From NCBI GenBank assembly GCA_029556615.1, contig JAKQDD010000051.1:32770-96769 (forward strand): DNA of 64,000 bases. The letters are read 5' to 3'. The stretch is from Verrucomicrobiota bacterium. Its GTDB lineage: Bacteria; Verrucomicrobiota; Verrucomicrobiia; Limisphaerales; J093. Below the pieces are notes generated by a model that saw only the letters and a program-made list of their open reading frames with translations, was not told where the DNA came from and did no database searches. Shown piece after piece: positions 26,748 through 35,821 of the stretch. The position numbers were made by a program, and so were the translations under genes. Each line of letters begins with the position of its first letter. The first letter of the stretch is position 1.

Positions 26748-28823
26748 ATGCCGCGGGAGTATGCGTTGCAGCCTTTCCGGCCGCGGGTTGACCTGAGGAT
26801 TGATTACGGTGCGGAATTGAATCCCCAGCAACTGGCGGCTGTGACCGCTCCGCCCGGTCCGGCTCTGGTCATCGCCGGGGCTGGGGCGGGCAAGACCCGC
26901 ACGCTCATCTACCGGGTGGCGTATCTGATCGAGCATGGTGTGCCGCCGGATCGGATTCTGCTGCTGACGTTCACCAACAAGGCGGCTCGGGAGATGATGC
27001 GGCGGGTGGCGGAGCTGTTGGGGGACGACCTGGGTGGTCTTTGGGGGGGGACCTTTCATGCCATCGGCAGCCGGGTTTTGCGGATTCACGGCGAGCGGAT
27101 CGGCTGGCGCCGGGACTTCACAATACTCGACCGATCGGATGCGGAAGAGCTGGTGAGCGCGTGTCTGGGCGAGTCGGCGGATGGGGCGCCTGCGGTGCGG
27201 TTCCCGAAAGCGGCGGTGTTATGCGAGATGTTCTCGCTGGCGGTGAACATGCGGCAGCCGGTGGCGCGGGTGATCGAGCGGCAGTTCCGGTCGTTTGCGC
27301 CGGTGGCGGGGCCGATCGAGGCGCTGGGGGCGCGGTATGCGGAGCGCAAGCGCCGGACGGGGGTGGTGGACTTCGACGATCTGCTGGAGCTGTGGCTTCG
27401 GCTGTTGCGGGAGCATTCGGATATCTGCGAGCAGTATCAGCGTCGGTTTCAGTTCCTGCTGGTGGACGAGTATCAGGACACGAACCAGCTCCAGAGCGAG
27501 GTGGTGAACTTGTTGGCGGCCGGGCACCACAACATCATGGCGGTGGGCGACGATTCCCAGAGCATCTACTCGTGGCGGGGTGCGAACTACCAGAACATCC
27601 TGCGGTTTCCCGAGCAGCATCCCGGCGTCCGCTTGTACAAGATCGAGACCAATTATCGGAGCACACCTGAGATTCTCGAAGTGGCGAATGCGGCGATTGC
27701 GCCCAACACCCGGCAGTACAGCAAGCACCTGGTACCGGTCCGGCCCTCGGGGCCGAAGCCGGTCCTGATTGTCTGTCCCGACGGCGATGCGCAGGCGGCG
27801 TTTGTGGTCCAGCGGGTGTTGGAGCTGCACGAGGAGGGGACGGCGCTGGACCGGATGGCGGTGCTGTATCGGTCGCACTTTCACGCGCTCGAACTGCAAT
27901 TGGCGCTCACGAGGCACAACCTCCCCTACACGATCACCAGCGGCATCCGCTTCTTCGAACAAGCCCACATCAAGGACGTGGCGGCGTACTTGCGGCTGGT
28001 GTGCAATCCCCGGGACGAGTTGGCGTTCAAGCGTCTGGCGAGGATGCTGCCCGGCGTCGGTCCGAAAGCGGCGGATCGCCTTTGGGGGCGGCTCGAGGCG
28101 TGTCGGGGTCCGTCCGGGGGGGGCAGCACACGCGGCGAGGGGGCGGTGGGGAAGGAGGAGGATGCGGCCTCCGGGGCGGGGGTGGCGTGTGTCCTGCAGC
28201 GGATTGCGACGCAGGTTCCGCGGAAGGCGACGGTGGGCTGGGCCCAGTTCACCGCGACGGTGGCGCAGCTTGAGGATCCGGCCCGCCGGGGGGCGCCCGG
28301 GGAGATGATCCGGCTGATTGTGGAGGCGGTGTATGCCGAGTACGCCCAAGAGGCTTTCGTCAACGCGCGGGAGCGGCTTGACGACGTCGAGCAACTGGCG
28401 GCGTTTGCCGGGCAATTCCAGGATCTCGAGACCTTTCTCACGCAGTTGGCGCTGTTGACCAACGTGGATGCGGAAAGCCGCGATCGTTCCGGATCCGGGG
28501 ATGAGGAGCAGCTGCGGCTTTCGACGGTGCATCAGGCGAAGGGTCTGGAATTCGACGTGGTGTTTCTCATCATGTTGGGCGACGGCTTGTTTCCCTCCTT
28601 TCGTTCCCTCGAAAGCCAGGAGGGGGAGGAAGAGGAGCGCCGGTTGTTTTATGTGGCCATCACGCGGGCCCGGCGGGAGCTGTACTTCTCGTATCCGCTG
28701 GTGCGGACGGCGGGATCGCGGGGCGGCGACTTTCTGCAGCAACCGTCGCGTTTTCTGATGGAGATCCCGGAGGCACTGCTGGACACATGGGATCTGAAGA
28801 TGCCGGGGCCGCCTCTCGAGTGA
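26748..28823 (+). CDS. UvrD/PcrA/Rep-family superfamily 1 DNA helicase
   Basis: A 691-residue 3'-5' helicase with all family motifs. Q motif is LNPQQLAAVT; motif I is GAGAGKT near residues 43-49; Ia is LTFTNKAAREM; II is DEYQDTNQLQ; III is GDDSQSIYSWRGANYQN; IV is ETNYRSTPEIL; V is LSTVHQAKGLEFDVVFLIML; VI is EERRLFYVAITRARRELY. A Gly/Glu-rich insertion in the 2B region (residues about 455-480) looks disordered. It acts in repair or replication-fork restart. ATG 26748 begins MPREYALQ and is preferred over read-through starts upstream that lie antisense to the esterase gene. Confidence 0.92.
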   Translation: MPREYALQPFRPRVDLRIDYGAELNPQQLAAVTAPPGPALVIAGAGAGKTRTLIYRVAYLIEHGVPPDRILLLTFTNKAAREMMRRVAELLGDDLGGLWGGTFHAIGSRVLRIHGERIGWRRDFTILDRSDAEELVSACLGESADGAPAVRFPKAAVLCEMFSLAVNMRQPVARVIERQFRSFAPVAGPIEALGARYAERKRRTGVVDFDDLLELWLRLLREHSDICEQYQRRFQFLLVDEYQDTNQLQSEVVNLLAAGHHNIMAVGDDSQSIYSWRGANYQNILRFPEQHPGVRLYKIETNYRSTPEILEVANAAIAPNTRQYSKHLVPVRPSGPKPVLIVCPDGDAQAAFVVQRVLELHEEGTALDRMAVLYRSHFHALELQLALTRHNLPYTITSGIRFFEQAHIKDVAAYLRLVCNPRDELAFKRLARMLPGVGPKAADRLWGRLEACRGPSGGGSTRGEGAVGKEEDAASGAGVACVLQRIATQVPRKATVGWAQFTATVAQLEDPARRGAPGEMIRLIVEAVYAEYAQEAFVNARERLDDVEQLAAFAGQFQDLETFLTQLALLTNVDAESRDRSGSGDEEQLRLSTVHQAKGLEFDVVFLIMLGDGLFPSFRSLESQEGEEEERRLFYVAITRARRELYFSYPLVRTAGSRGGDFLQQPSRFLMEIPEALLDTWDLKMPGPPLE

Positions 28824-28985
28824 CGGGCGCCGAAGGCGTTTCACTTGGATCTGGCAGTGGAGACCGCGCCACGGGCGCCGATCAATACGGGATGCGGTTG
28901 GGTTGGGTTCGCCAGGCGAATGGCTTCCCGCATGAAGGCGGGGTTCACCGCGATCGCTTCGGGTTGCGGTCGTTTGGACCGGCTT

Positions 28986-29846
28986 TCAGGCGCCGAACAG
29001 GCTCGAGGGAGGCGTCGAGGCGGGCAGAGTGCGGCCGCCGGCGTAGAAGCGGTCGAGGCGTCCATGGGTCCACTGCCGGAGGCGGTAGAGGGTGGCGAAG
29101 AGGAAGTCGGGGGCGGCACCACCCTGTCCGCCGACCAGCTCGCCGCCGCGGCGCACATTGTCCTGCATCCAGGCGGGGAGGAGGAGGTGGTACGGATTGC
29201 GCTGGACTTCGCCGACGTGGAACGAGATGGCGGCGACGAGGTCGGCGAGGTCGGCCGTGGATAACTCGACGGTCAGGTTGGGATCATCCATCTGGCCCCA
29301 GAACTCGGTCTCGACGGTGTAGCAGGTGAAGCCGGGGCCGGTTTGGGCGAGGGCGTCCGCCAGGAGGTGGTGGACGCCGACGTGGGTGCTATTCCAGTCC
29401 TGGTCATGGGGGAAGAAGACGATCCCGGGGCGGTACTCGAGGAGGATTTCGGCGATCCGGGCCGCCATCGACTTCCAGAGGGCGGGGTCCTGGTCTCGGG
29501 TTTTGCGGTTCACGTGCTCGAGGCCGGAGGGCCGGCTTGTGACGAGGTCGAAGCCGAGGAACTCGCAAGCTTTGCGGAGCTCCTCGAGGCGTGCCGCCTG
29601 GCGTGCGCGATTGCTGCCGAGGGTGACCGCCACATTCACGACGCGGCAGCGGCTTTCCCGGAGCAACCGGAGCGCCAGACCGCCGATGATGCATTCGTCA
29701 TCCGGATGTGGGGAGAAGACGAGGACGGTTGGAGCAGCCGGCTCGGGGGTGGGGCGTGGGGCTGGGGCGAACCCGCCGAGGGGGAGGGATCGGCCTTCGC
29801 GGGCCAGTCGGGCGACTTCGTTAACGAGGTGATGATAAGGGTTCAT
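28986..29846 (-). CDS. PIG-L family deacetylase (LmbE-like)
   Basis: A 286-residue zinc-dependent N-deacetylase candidate acting on GlcNAc-containing small molecules or lipids. The family core TVLVFSPHPDDECIIGGLAL (about residues 40-59) holds the HPDDE metal/catalytic motif. A further metal His is expected in NSTHVGVHHLLADAL near residues 152-166. It precedes the ROK-kinase region on the same strand (the kinase gene is upstream in transcription, with repeat R3 between), which suggests amino-sugar use. The substrate is unknown. Confidence 0.88.
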   Translation of the reverse strand: MNPYHHLVNEVARLAREGRSLPLGGFAPAPRPTPEPAAPTVLVFSPHPDDECIIGGLALRLLRESRCRVVNVAVTLGSNRARQAARLEELRKACEFLGFDLVTSRPSGLEHVNRKTRDQDPALWKSMAARIAEILLEYRPGIVFFPHDQDWNSTHVGVHHLLADALAQTGPGFTCYTVETEFWGQMDDPNLTVELSTADLADLVAAISFHVGEVQRNPYHLLLPAWMQDNVRRGGELVGGQGGAAPDFLFATLYRLRQWTHGRLDRFYAGGRTLPASTPPSSLFGA

Positions 29847-29856
29847 AAGATCACGC

Positions 29857-30035
29857 TAGAGTCCTCGAATTGTGGAACTCACCGTCAACAGGTCAAGTTC
29901 TGTCCGGTCCGGTTCCAGGCCTCCCCGCCTTCCGTCGAGGACTCTACATTAGCGAGGCGCGGAAGAGAGGGTCCGGAATGGCGGGAAAGCTCCATGCGAT
30001 CGCGGACTTGGCTGGGTCTGAGGCGCGCCTCGCTA
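29857..30035 (+). repeat. TAG-bounded modular repeat, full copy R3 (A-B)
   Basis: 179 bp. Module A runs TAGAGTCCTCGA to CGTCGAGGACTCTA; module B runs TAGCGAGGCGCGG to GCGCCTCGCTA, whose right side contains GAGGCGCGCCTC. It contains GGTCAACAGGTC-like text as GTCAACAGGTCAAGTT. It fills the gap between two minus-strand genes; its right edge is 10 bases from the TGA stop of the ROK gene. Confidence 0.9.
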
Positions 30036-30045
30036 GGGGGTCGTC

Positions 30046-31452
30046 TCAAGGGACGACGGGGAGGCTGGCGGCGGCGATTGCCTGGCCGTGGCGTTTGTCC
30101 TTTTCGTCAGGCGTGTGCAGGGCGACGCGGGCGGCGAGTTCAGGGAATTCGGTCTCGATCACCTGGCGGGCTTCGGTGAGGATGACCTCCCCGCCCGGGC
30201 CGGAGGTGACGCGGCCGAGGATCAGGAGGTGGCGGAATTCGTAGAAGTCGGCGAAATGGGCGACGGTATAGCCGAGGTAGGCGCCGATGGTCTCGTAGAT
30301 GCGGCGGGCGCGGGGATCCCCCGTCTGCATGAGGGTTTGGACGTGGTGCAAGGTTTCGGGCAATGGGGTATGGGGAGGGACGTCGATACCGGCGGGCTTG
30401 ACGAGGCGTCCGACGGCCTGCTGGGAGAAGTACTTGGCGCCGCAACCGCGGTCACCGGACCATTCATCAACGGGCGCGTTGGGGTTATAGTCGACGGGCA
30501 CAAAGGCGAGTTCATTGAGCCAGGAGGTGATGGTCCCCTCGGGGGTGACATAGCCGCCGGCGGTGCTGGTGCCCAGGGCGATGCCGAGAACAGCGTTGTC
30601 GCCGAGGGCCATGGATCCTGCCAGGGCCGTGACTTCTCCGTCGTTGACCACCTCGAGGGGCACGTTGTTCCACGCTTGGCGGATCTCGAGGAACAGGCCC
30701 TTGACGCGGCGGGCGAACGCCTCGTGGGGGACGCCCCGGAAGAGGGACGCCACCTTGACACGATTGTTGACATAGACGCCCGCGGCGCTGCCACCGATGG
30801 CATCGACGCGTGGCAGGTGGCTTGCGGCCCGCCTGAGGGAATCCATGATGCCGTCGTAATGGTATTGGGGGTCGGCTTCGCCGATGGGCGACCAGACGAC
30901 CTCCTCACTGAAGACGGGGCGGCCGTCGATGACCGCGGCGACTTTGCGGTCGCTGCCGCCGAGGTCGAAGCCGATGCGGCATCCGTTCCAATGGCGGCCC
31001 AGGGCCTGGGTGGTTGCGTGGGGTGCAGGCAGGCGTTCCGGCGTGCAGGCCACGATCTCGAACGGGCGCTCGTAGATCCGGGTTCCCATCATCTCGGCGT
31101 CGAACCGGCCGGTGGCAGTGTCCTTGTAGTATCGGGCCAGGGCGTTGACGAGAGACGCAGGCCCGGCGACGTGGGCTCGGAAGCCGCCTCGCGACCAGAG
31201 CAGGAACTTCAGCCAGCGTTCGACGTGGAAGAAGTTGGCGGTCGAATTCGGGTGGTCTTCGGGCAGGAGGGTGGTGGCGGATCGGAAGACGGAGCCGTCA
31301 GCCTGTTCGAGGGCGATCTCGACCATCGCGGGGGTCGGACGGTGTTGGCCGGCTTCGCGCAGGGCGCGGCGGGCCAGGACCGGCGGCCGGAAATCGGGAT
31401 CGAGGGCGGGCACCTTCCGTGGCGCGAGCGTGTAGGGTTGGTGTGCGTCCAT
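30046..31452 (-). CDS. ROK-family sugar kinase with a long N-terminal extension
   Basis: A 468-residue protein. The ROK/ASKHA core starts only at about residue 158 with RIGFDLGGSDRKVAAVIDG (phosphate-1 loop), followed by DAIGGSAAGVYVNNRVKV, VVNDGEVTALAGSMALG and GIALGTSTAGGYV (phosphate-2). The usual Cys-rich zinc motif of ROK regulators is not seen. The first 155 residues are not an HTH and are unrecognised. It likely phosphorylates glucose or an amino sugar. ATG 31452 (MDAHQPYTLAP) is chosen; the upstream in-frame start lacks a supporting site. It is divergent from the NahK-like kinase. Confidence 0.78.
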   Translation of the reverse strand: MDAHQPYTLAPRKVPALDPDFRPPVLARRALREAGQHRPTPAMVEIALEQADGSVFRSATTLLPEDHPNSTANFFHVERWLKFLLWSRGGFRAHVAGPASLVNALARYYKDTATGRFDAEMMGTRIYERPFEIVACTPERLPAPHATTQALGRHWNGCRIGFDLGGSDRKVAAVIDGRPVFSEEVVWSPIGEADPQYHYDGIMDSLRRAASHLPRVDAIGGSAAGVYVNNRVKVASLFRGVPHEAFARRVKGLFLEIRQAWNNVPLEVVNDGEVTALAGSMALGDNAVLGIALGTSTAGGYVTPEGTITSWLNELAFVPVDYNPNAPVDEWSGDRGCGAKYFSQQAVGRLVKPAGIDVPPHTPLPETLHHVQTLMQTGDPRARRIYETIGAYLGYTVAHFADFYEFRHLLILGRVTSGPGGEVILTEARQVIETEFPELAARVALHTPDEKDKRHGQAIAAASLPVVP

Positions 31453-31617
31453 AGCGACGCTATCATGTACAAGAAACCGGGAGGGAATCCAGAGGGAAAG
31501 AGGCCAGTCCGAATCCTCCTCGCCCAAGGCGTGTGGCGCGAACGTTCGCCATCGGCTCCTGGTGGGTTTTCGCCTTGAAGACGCGCGCGGGGGTCTCGGC
31601 TTTGGGGTGGGCCGACC

Positions 31618-31797
31618 TAGAGTCCTCGACTTGTGGAATATGGGGTCAACAGGTCAAGTTCGGCCCCTGCCGTTCCAGGCCTCCCCGCCTTTCGTCGAGG
31701 ACTCTGCATTAGCGAGGCGCGGAAGAGAGGGTGGGCAAGCACAGCAGGGTCTTCATGAGCCTGGGGACTCGACCGGGTCTGAGGCAGCGCCTCGCTA
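31618..31797 (+). repeat. TAG-bounded modular repeat, full copy R4 (A-B), best preserved
   Basis: 180 bp. Module A: AGAGTCCTCGAC (31619-31630) pairs perfectly with GTCGAGGACTCT (31694-31705). Module B: TAGCGAGGCGC (31710-31720) pairs perfectly with GCGCCTCGCTA (31787-31797). The interior holds ATGGGGTCAACAGGTCAAG and CACAGCAGGGTCTTCATG, both shared with other copies. It lies in the 420-base divergent gap 31453-31872 between two kinase genes; I see nothing else in the rest of that gap. Confidence 0.93.
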
Positions 31798-31872
31798 GAA
31801 TTGGCTTGTTTTGGGTTGGCGGAGGCGGTTTTCTGTGGAGCACCCGGTGTCGATGGTGCAACGGGTGACATC

Positions 31873-32982
31873 ATGCCGCTCTATCGCGAACAACATCTGC
31901 AGGAAGTCTCTCAGCAATTCCAGATTTACGGCCAGATTCTGCACGCCGAGCCGTGCAAGATCGGTCACATCAACGAGACTTACACGGCCACGTACGATCA
32001 GGGGGGTGTACTGGTCCGGTACATTCACCAGCGGATCAATCAAACGGTTTTTCGTCAACCGGTGGCGGTGATGGAGAACGTGATGCGGGTGACGACGCAT
32101 CTGCGTCAGAAGCTGGTGGCGCTGGGAGCGCGCCAGATGACGCGCCGGGCGTTGACGGTGGTGCCGACGCGGGATGGGAAGTCGTACTACTGCGACGGCA
32201 ACGGGGAGTTTTGGCGGACGTTTGTGTTTGTGGAGCGGGTGCAGTCCTTCGAGTCGGTGCAGAATCCGAGCCAGGCGCTGGAAGCGGGCAAGGCCTTTGG
32301 GGAGTTTCAGGCCCTGCTGGCCGACCTGCCGGGGGAGCGGTTGCACGAGACCATTCCCGATTTTCACAACACCCGGAAGCGGTTCGATGCCCTGCGTCGC
32401 GCCATCGAGGTGGACCACTGCAATCGCGCCCAGTTTGCCTCTCGGGAGATCGAGTTTGCGCTGCGCCAGGAGTCGTGGGTGAGCACGCTGTTGGATGCCC
32501 ATGCGCGGGGTGACATCCCGGAGCGGATCACCCACAACGACACCAAGTTCAACAATGTGATGCTCGACTGGGAGACTGGCCGGGCCATGTGCGTGGTGGA
32601 CCTGGACACGGTGATGCCGGGGTTGGTCCATTACGACTTTGGCGACATGGTGCGGACAACCACGAGTCCGACGCTCGAGGACGAGAAGGACTTGTCGAAG
32701 GTCGAGATGCAGATGCCGATGTTCGAGGCTCTGGCGCGGGGCTACGTTGGTGCGGCCAGCGGGTTTTTGAATCCGGCGGAGCGCCGGTACCTGGCCTTTG
32801 CCGGGCGTTTGATTACGTTCACCATCGGGATCCGGTTCCTGGCGGACTATCTGGCCGGGGACACCTACTTCCGGGTGCACCGCCCGGATCACAATCTGGA
32901 CCGGAGCCGGACGCAGTTCAAGTTGGTCGAGTCGATCATGCAGCAGGAGGAGGCGATGCAGAAGCTGATCGACAGTCTTTAG
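31873..32982 (+). CDS. NahK-like sugar phosphotransferase (APH/choline-kinase fold)
   Basis: A 369-residue protein of the aminoglycoside-phosphotransferase fold. Catalytic HNDTKFNNVM is at residues 221-230 and the metal-binding DLDTVMPG at 243-250, followed by HYDFGDMVR. These blocks closely resemble N-acetylhexosamine 1-kinase (NahK) of the lacto-N-biose/GNB pathway, so an anomeric N-acetylhexosamine kinase is the best guess. No GNB phosphorylase is in the window. ATG 31873 begins MPLYREQ, and in-frame codons before it run into repeat R4. Its stop TAG is the first three bases of repeat fragment R5. Confidence 0.78.
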   Translation: MPLYREQHLQEVSQQFQIYGQILHAEPCKIGHINETYTATYDQGGVLVRYIHQRINQTVFRQPVAVMENVMRVTTHLRQKLVALGARQMTRRALTVVPTRDGKSYYCDGNGEFWRTFVFVERVQSFESVQNPSQALEAGKAFGEFQALLADLPGERLHETIPDFHNTRKRFDALRRAIEVDHCNRAQFASREIEFALRQESWVSTLLDAHARGDIPERITHNDTKFNNVMLDWETGRAMCVVDLDTVMPGLVHYDFGDMVRTTTSPTLEDEKDLSKVEMQMPMFEALARGYVGAASGFLNPAERRYLAFAGRLITFTIGIRFLADYLAGDTYFRVHRPDHNLDRSRTQFKLVESIMQQEEAMQKLIDSL

Positions 32983-33010
32983 CGAGGCGCGCCTCAGACC
33001 CGACGCAAGT
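32980..33010 (-). repeat. Modular repeat fragment R5 (module B end)
   Basis: TAGCGAGGCGCGCCTCAGACCC is the reverse complement of the right edge of module B, followed by GACGCAAGTC and then rhaB leader sequence. It supplies the stop codon of the NahK-like gene and sits 26 bases before the next start. Confidence 0.75.
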
Positions 33011-33035
33011 CTTCAACTCCATAACCGAGGTTTCT

Positions 33036-34514
33036 ATGTCCACGTGCCATTTAGCCTGCGATCTGGGTGCCGAGAGTGGGCGGTTGATTCTGGGAAGCCT
33101 CGAGGAGGGGCGGCTCAGTCTCGAGGAGATCCACCGGTTTCCGAACGGCCCCGTCGCTGCGGGCGACTCCCTGCATTGGGACATGGCGAGACTGCGGGGC
33201 GAGCTCAAGGCGGGTCTGCGAGTCGTCGCGGGGCGCGGGCTGACGATATCGAGCATCAGCACTGATTCGTGGGGTGTGGACTACGTGTTGTATGACGCCG
33301 AGGGTCGGGAGATGGAGCCGGCGTTTCACTATCGGGACGAGCGTTGCGGCCGGGGGGTTGAGCGGGTCAAGGCACGGGTGAGCTGGCCGGAGATGTTTGC
33401 AGAGACCGGATTACAGTTTCTGCCTTTCAACACGGTGTTCCAGTTGGCGGCGGAAGCCCCCGAGCGGCTGGCGCAGGCCGCCCTGGTGCTGGGGATTGGG
33501 GACGCGTTCAACCACTGGCTTTCGGGAGTGGCGCGTTTCGAGGAGTCCCTTGCCAGCACGACCCAGTTGTACAATCCGCGGAGCAAGGGGTGGTCGACGG
33601 CCCTGTGCCAGCGTTTGGGACTGCCGATGGGGATTCTGCCGCCGATCGTGCCGTCGGGGACCCGGCTGGGGCCGATGCGGCCGGGGTTGGTGACGGAGAC
33701 GGGTTTGGGCGGGGTTGAGGTTGTGGCCTCGTGTTCGCACGACACCGGGGCTGCGGTGGCGGCGGTGCCGGCATCGGGGGATTGCTGGGCTTATCTCAGT
33801 TCAGGGACGTGGTCCCTGATGGGTGTCGAGCAGTCGGAACCGGTGTTGACCGACCGTTGCCGGGAGCTGAACTTCACGAATGAGGTTGGCTACGGGAGCT
33901 CGGTGCGGTTGCTGAAGAACATCATCGGGCTCTGGCTGCTTCAGGAATGCCGGCGCGAGTGGGCGCGGGAGGGAGCTTCGTACGACTACGATACGCTGAC
34001 CCGGCTGGCGGCGGAGGCCCCGCCCTTTGTGTCGCTGATCGACCCGACGGACCCCCGGTTTTTGAGTCCTGGGGGCATGTCGACGAAGATCGCGGCGGCG
34101 TGTCGGGAGCTGGGGCAGCCGGTGCCGGGGGATGCCGGGGCCTATGCGCGAGCGATTCTCGAGAGCCTGGCGTTATTATACCGGCGGACGCTCGGGCAGA
34201 TGGAGACGTTGATTGGCCGGCGGATCGAGCGTTTGCACATCGTTGGCGGCGGCAGCAAGAACGCGCTGCTGAACCAGTTTGCGGCCAACGCGCTCCAGAT
34301 CCCGGTGGTGACGGGTCCGGTGGAGGCCACCGCGGCAGGCAACATCCTGGTGCAGGCTCTGGCGATGGGGGAACTGGGGACGCTGGCGGCGGCGCGGGAG
34401 GTGGTGAGGGCTTCGTTCGAGACGTCGGTCTTTCATCCGACGGATGGCGATGCCTGGGCGGAGGCCGGCGCCCGATTCGAGAAACTCGTTGGGGAACGGC
34501 GGCATCCGGTTTGA
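33036..34514 (+). CDS. rhaB: Rhamnulokinase (FGGY kinase)
   Basis: Phosphorylates L-rhamnulose at O1 in rhamnose breakdown. The 492-residue length fits. The FGGY/ASKHA blocks are ACDLGAESGRLILG near residues 6-19, STDSWGVDYVLYD near 78-90, LSSGTWSLMG near 252-261, and GGGSKNALLNQFAANAL near 404-420, then TGPVEATAAGNILVQALAMG. DLGAESGR is typical of rhamnulokinase rather than xylulokinase. GAGG lies six bases upstream of the ATG. Rhamnose isomerase and aldolase are absent here. Confidence 0.9.
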   Translation: MSTCHLACDLGAESGRLILGSLEEGRLSLEEIHRFPNGPVAAGDSLHWDMARLRGELKAGLRVVAGRGLTISSISTDSWGVDYVLYDAEGREMEPAFHYRDERCGRGVERVKARVSWPEMFAETGLQFLPFNTVFQLAAEAPERLAQAALVLGIGDAFNHWLSGVARFEESLASTTQLYNPRSKGWSTALCQRLGLPMGILPPIVPSGTRLGPMRPGLVTETGLGGVEVVASCSHDTGAAVAAVPASGDCWAYLSSGTWSLMGVEQSEPVLTDRCRELNFTNEVGYGSSVRLLKNIIGLWLLQECRREWAREGASYDYDTLTRLAAEAPPFVSLIDPTDPRFLSPGGMSTKIAAACRELGQPVPGDAGAYARAILESLALLYRRTLGQMETLIGRRIERLHIVGGGSKNALLNQFAANALQIPVVTGPVEATAAGNILVQALAMGELGTLAAAREVVRASFETSVFHPTDGDAWAEAGARFEKLVGERRHPV

Positions 34515-34529
34515 GAGGCGGTGGGTTCG

Positions 34530-35564
34530 ATGGCTTTCGCACAACTACGCCAGCAGACCCAGGCGGTTGCCCGTCTTCAGCGGAGCCTGGAACGGGGTCG
34601 GCTGGGGCACGCCTACCTGTTCAGCGGACCGCGTCTGGCGGAGCTCGAGGTGCTGGCGACGGCGCTGGCAGCGGCGTTGAACTGCGAGAATCCGCCGCAG
34701 CGATCAGCGGCCGGGCTGGGGCTTGACAGCTGTGACCGCTGCCGGCCATGCCGGCAGGTCGCGGAGGGGGTCTATCCGGATGTGGTGTGGGTCAGGCCCG
34801 AGATGAAGAGTCGGGCGACGAGCATCGATCAGGTTCGGGCGTTGCTGCAGACGATTCACCTGAAGCCGACGGCGAGCGCTTGGAAGGTGGGCGTGGTGGT
34901 GGCGGCGGACCGCCTGACGCTGGCTGCGGCCAACGCCTTCTTGAAGACCCTCGAGGAACCGCCCGAGGACTCGATCCTGCTGCTGTTGAGCACGGAACCG
35001 GAGCGGATGCTCGAGACCGTGCGATCGCGCTGTTTGCGGATCACGCTGGCGTCGGCTGGGGAGGTGACGGTCGATCGCGATCTCGAGGTCTGGGTTCGGG
35101 AGTTTGTGGCGACGGCGCTCGAGGGGAATCGGAGCTTGCTGAGCCGGTACCGGTTGTTGAGCCGCCTGCTCGACCGTTTGAGCGCGTTGCGCGAGCAGGT
35201 CGAGAAGGAGACAACGGCGTCGTCGCCGCTGGCGCGACACACGGATGTCGAGCCGGATCTGCGGGATCGCTGGGCCGAAGAGCTGAAGGCAGCGATCGAG
35301 GCGGAGTACCGGCGCCGACGGATCGAGGTGCTGGTGGCGCTGCAATACTGGCTTCGGGATCTCTGGCTGGCGACCCTTGGCGCGCAGGAGTTGCGTTGGA
35401 CCTACTCGGATCTGGCGGAGAAGACCCGCACGATTGCCCGGCGGCTGACACCAGCGTCGGCGCGTCGTAACCTGACGGTGATCGAGCAGACCCAGCAGTT
35501 GCTGCACACGAACGTCCAGGAGGCATTGGCCCTCGAGGTGGGTTTGTTGAAGCTGGAACTCTAG
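34530..35564 (+). CDS. holB: DNA polymerase III delta-prime subunit
   Basis: A clamp-loader subunit of 344 residues. N-terminal LGHAYLFSGPRLAELEVLAT occupies the P-loop position but lacks a functional Walker A, as expected of delta-prime. Four zinc-type Cys lie in NCENPP and SCDRCRPCRQ (about residues 51-75). The sensor/AAA segment is LTLAAANAFLKTLEEPPEDS near 128-147. A C-terminal helical collar follows. ATG 34530 is chosen over GTG 34521, which is too close to GAGAGG. The stop TAG is the left edge of repeat R6. Confidence 0.87.
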   Translation: MAFAQLRQQTQAVARLQRSLERGRLGHAYLFSGPRLAELEVLATALAAALNCENPPQRSAAGLGLDSCDRCRPCRQVAEGVYPDVVWVRPEMKSRATSIDQVRALLQTIHLKPTASAWKVGVVVAADRLTLAAANAFLKTLEEPPEDSILLLLSTEPERMLETVRSRCLRITLASAGEVTVDRDLEVWVREFVATALEGNRSLLSRYRLLSRLLDRLSALREQVEKETTASSPLARHTDVEPDLRDRWAEELKAAIEAEYRRRRIEVLVALQYWLRDLWLATLGAQELRWTYSDLAEKTRTIARRLTPASARRNLTVIEQTQQLLHTNVQEALALEVGLLKLEL

Positions 35565-35755
35565 CGAGGCGCACCTCAGACCTAACGAAGTCCGCGATCC
35601 CATGAAGCCTTCCTGCCTCTTCGAACCCTTTCTTCCGCGCCTCGCTAATATAGAGTCCTCGAAGGCAGGGGGGTGGGTTGGGAACGGCAGGGACCAAACT
35701 TGACCTGTTGACCACACGTTCCACAAGTCGAGGACTCTAGCGAGGCGCCGCCTCG
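35562..35755 (-). repeat. TAG-bounded modular repeat R6 (B-A plus a partial B)
   Basis: The 178-bp full copy runs 35562-35739 in reverse orientation: TAGCGAGGCGCACCTCAGACC to CCGCGCCTCGCTA, spacer ATA, TAGAGTCCTCGAAGGC to AGTCGAGGACTCTA. Its end is fused to a new module B start, TAGCGAGGCGCCGCCTC (35738-35754), with the TAG shared. The left TAG is the holB stop. It fills most of the gap before the ligase gene. Confidence 0.9.
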
Positions 35756-35821
35756 TTTCGGGTTTTGCGCGCCCGGAATGCCCGGGGGCCGCCCGTGCCT
35801 GTCAGAGCCTTGCACAGCCCG

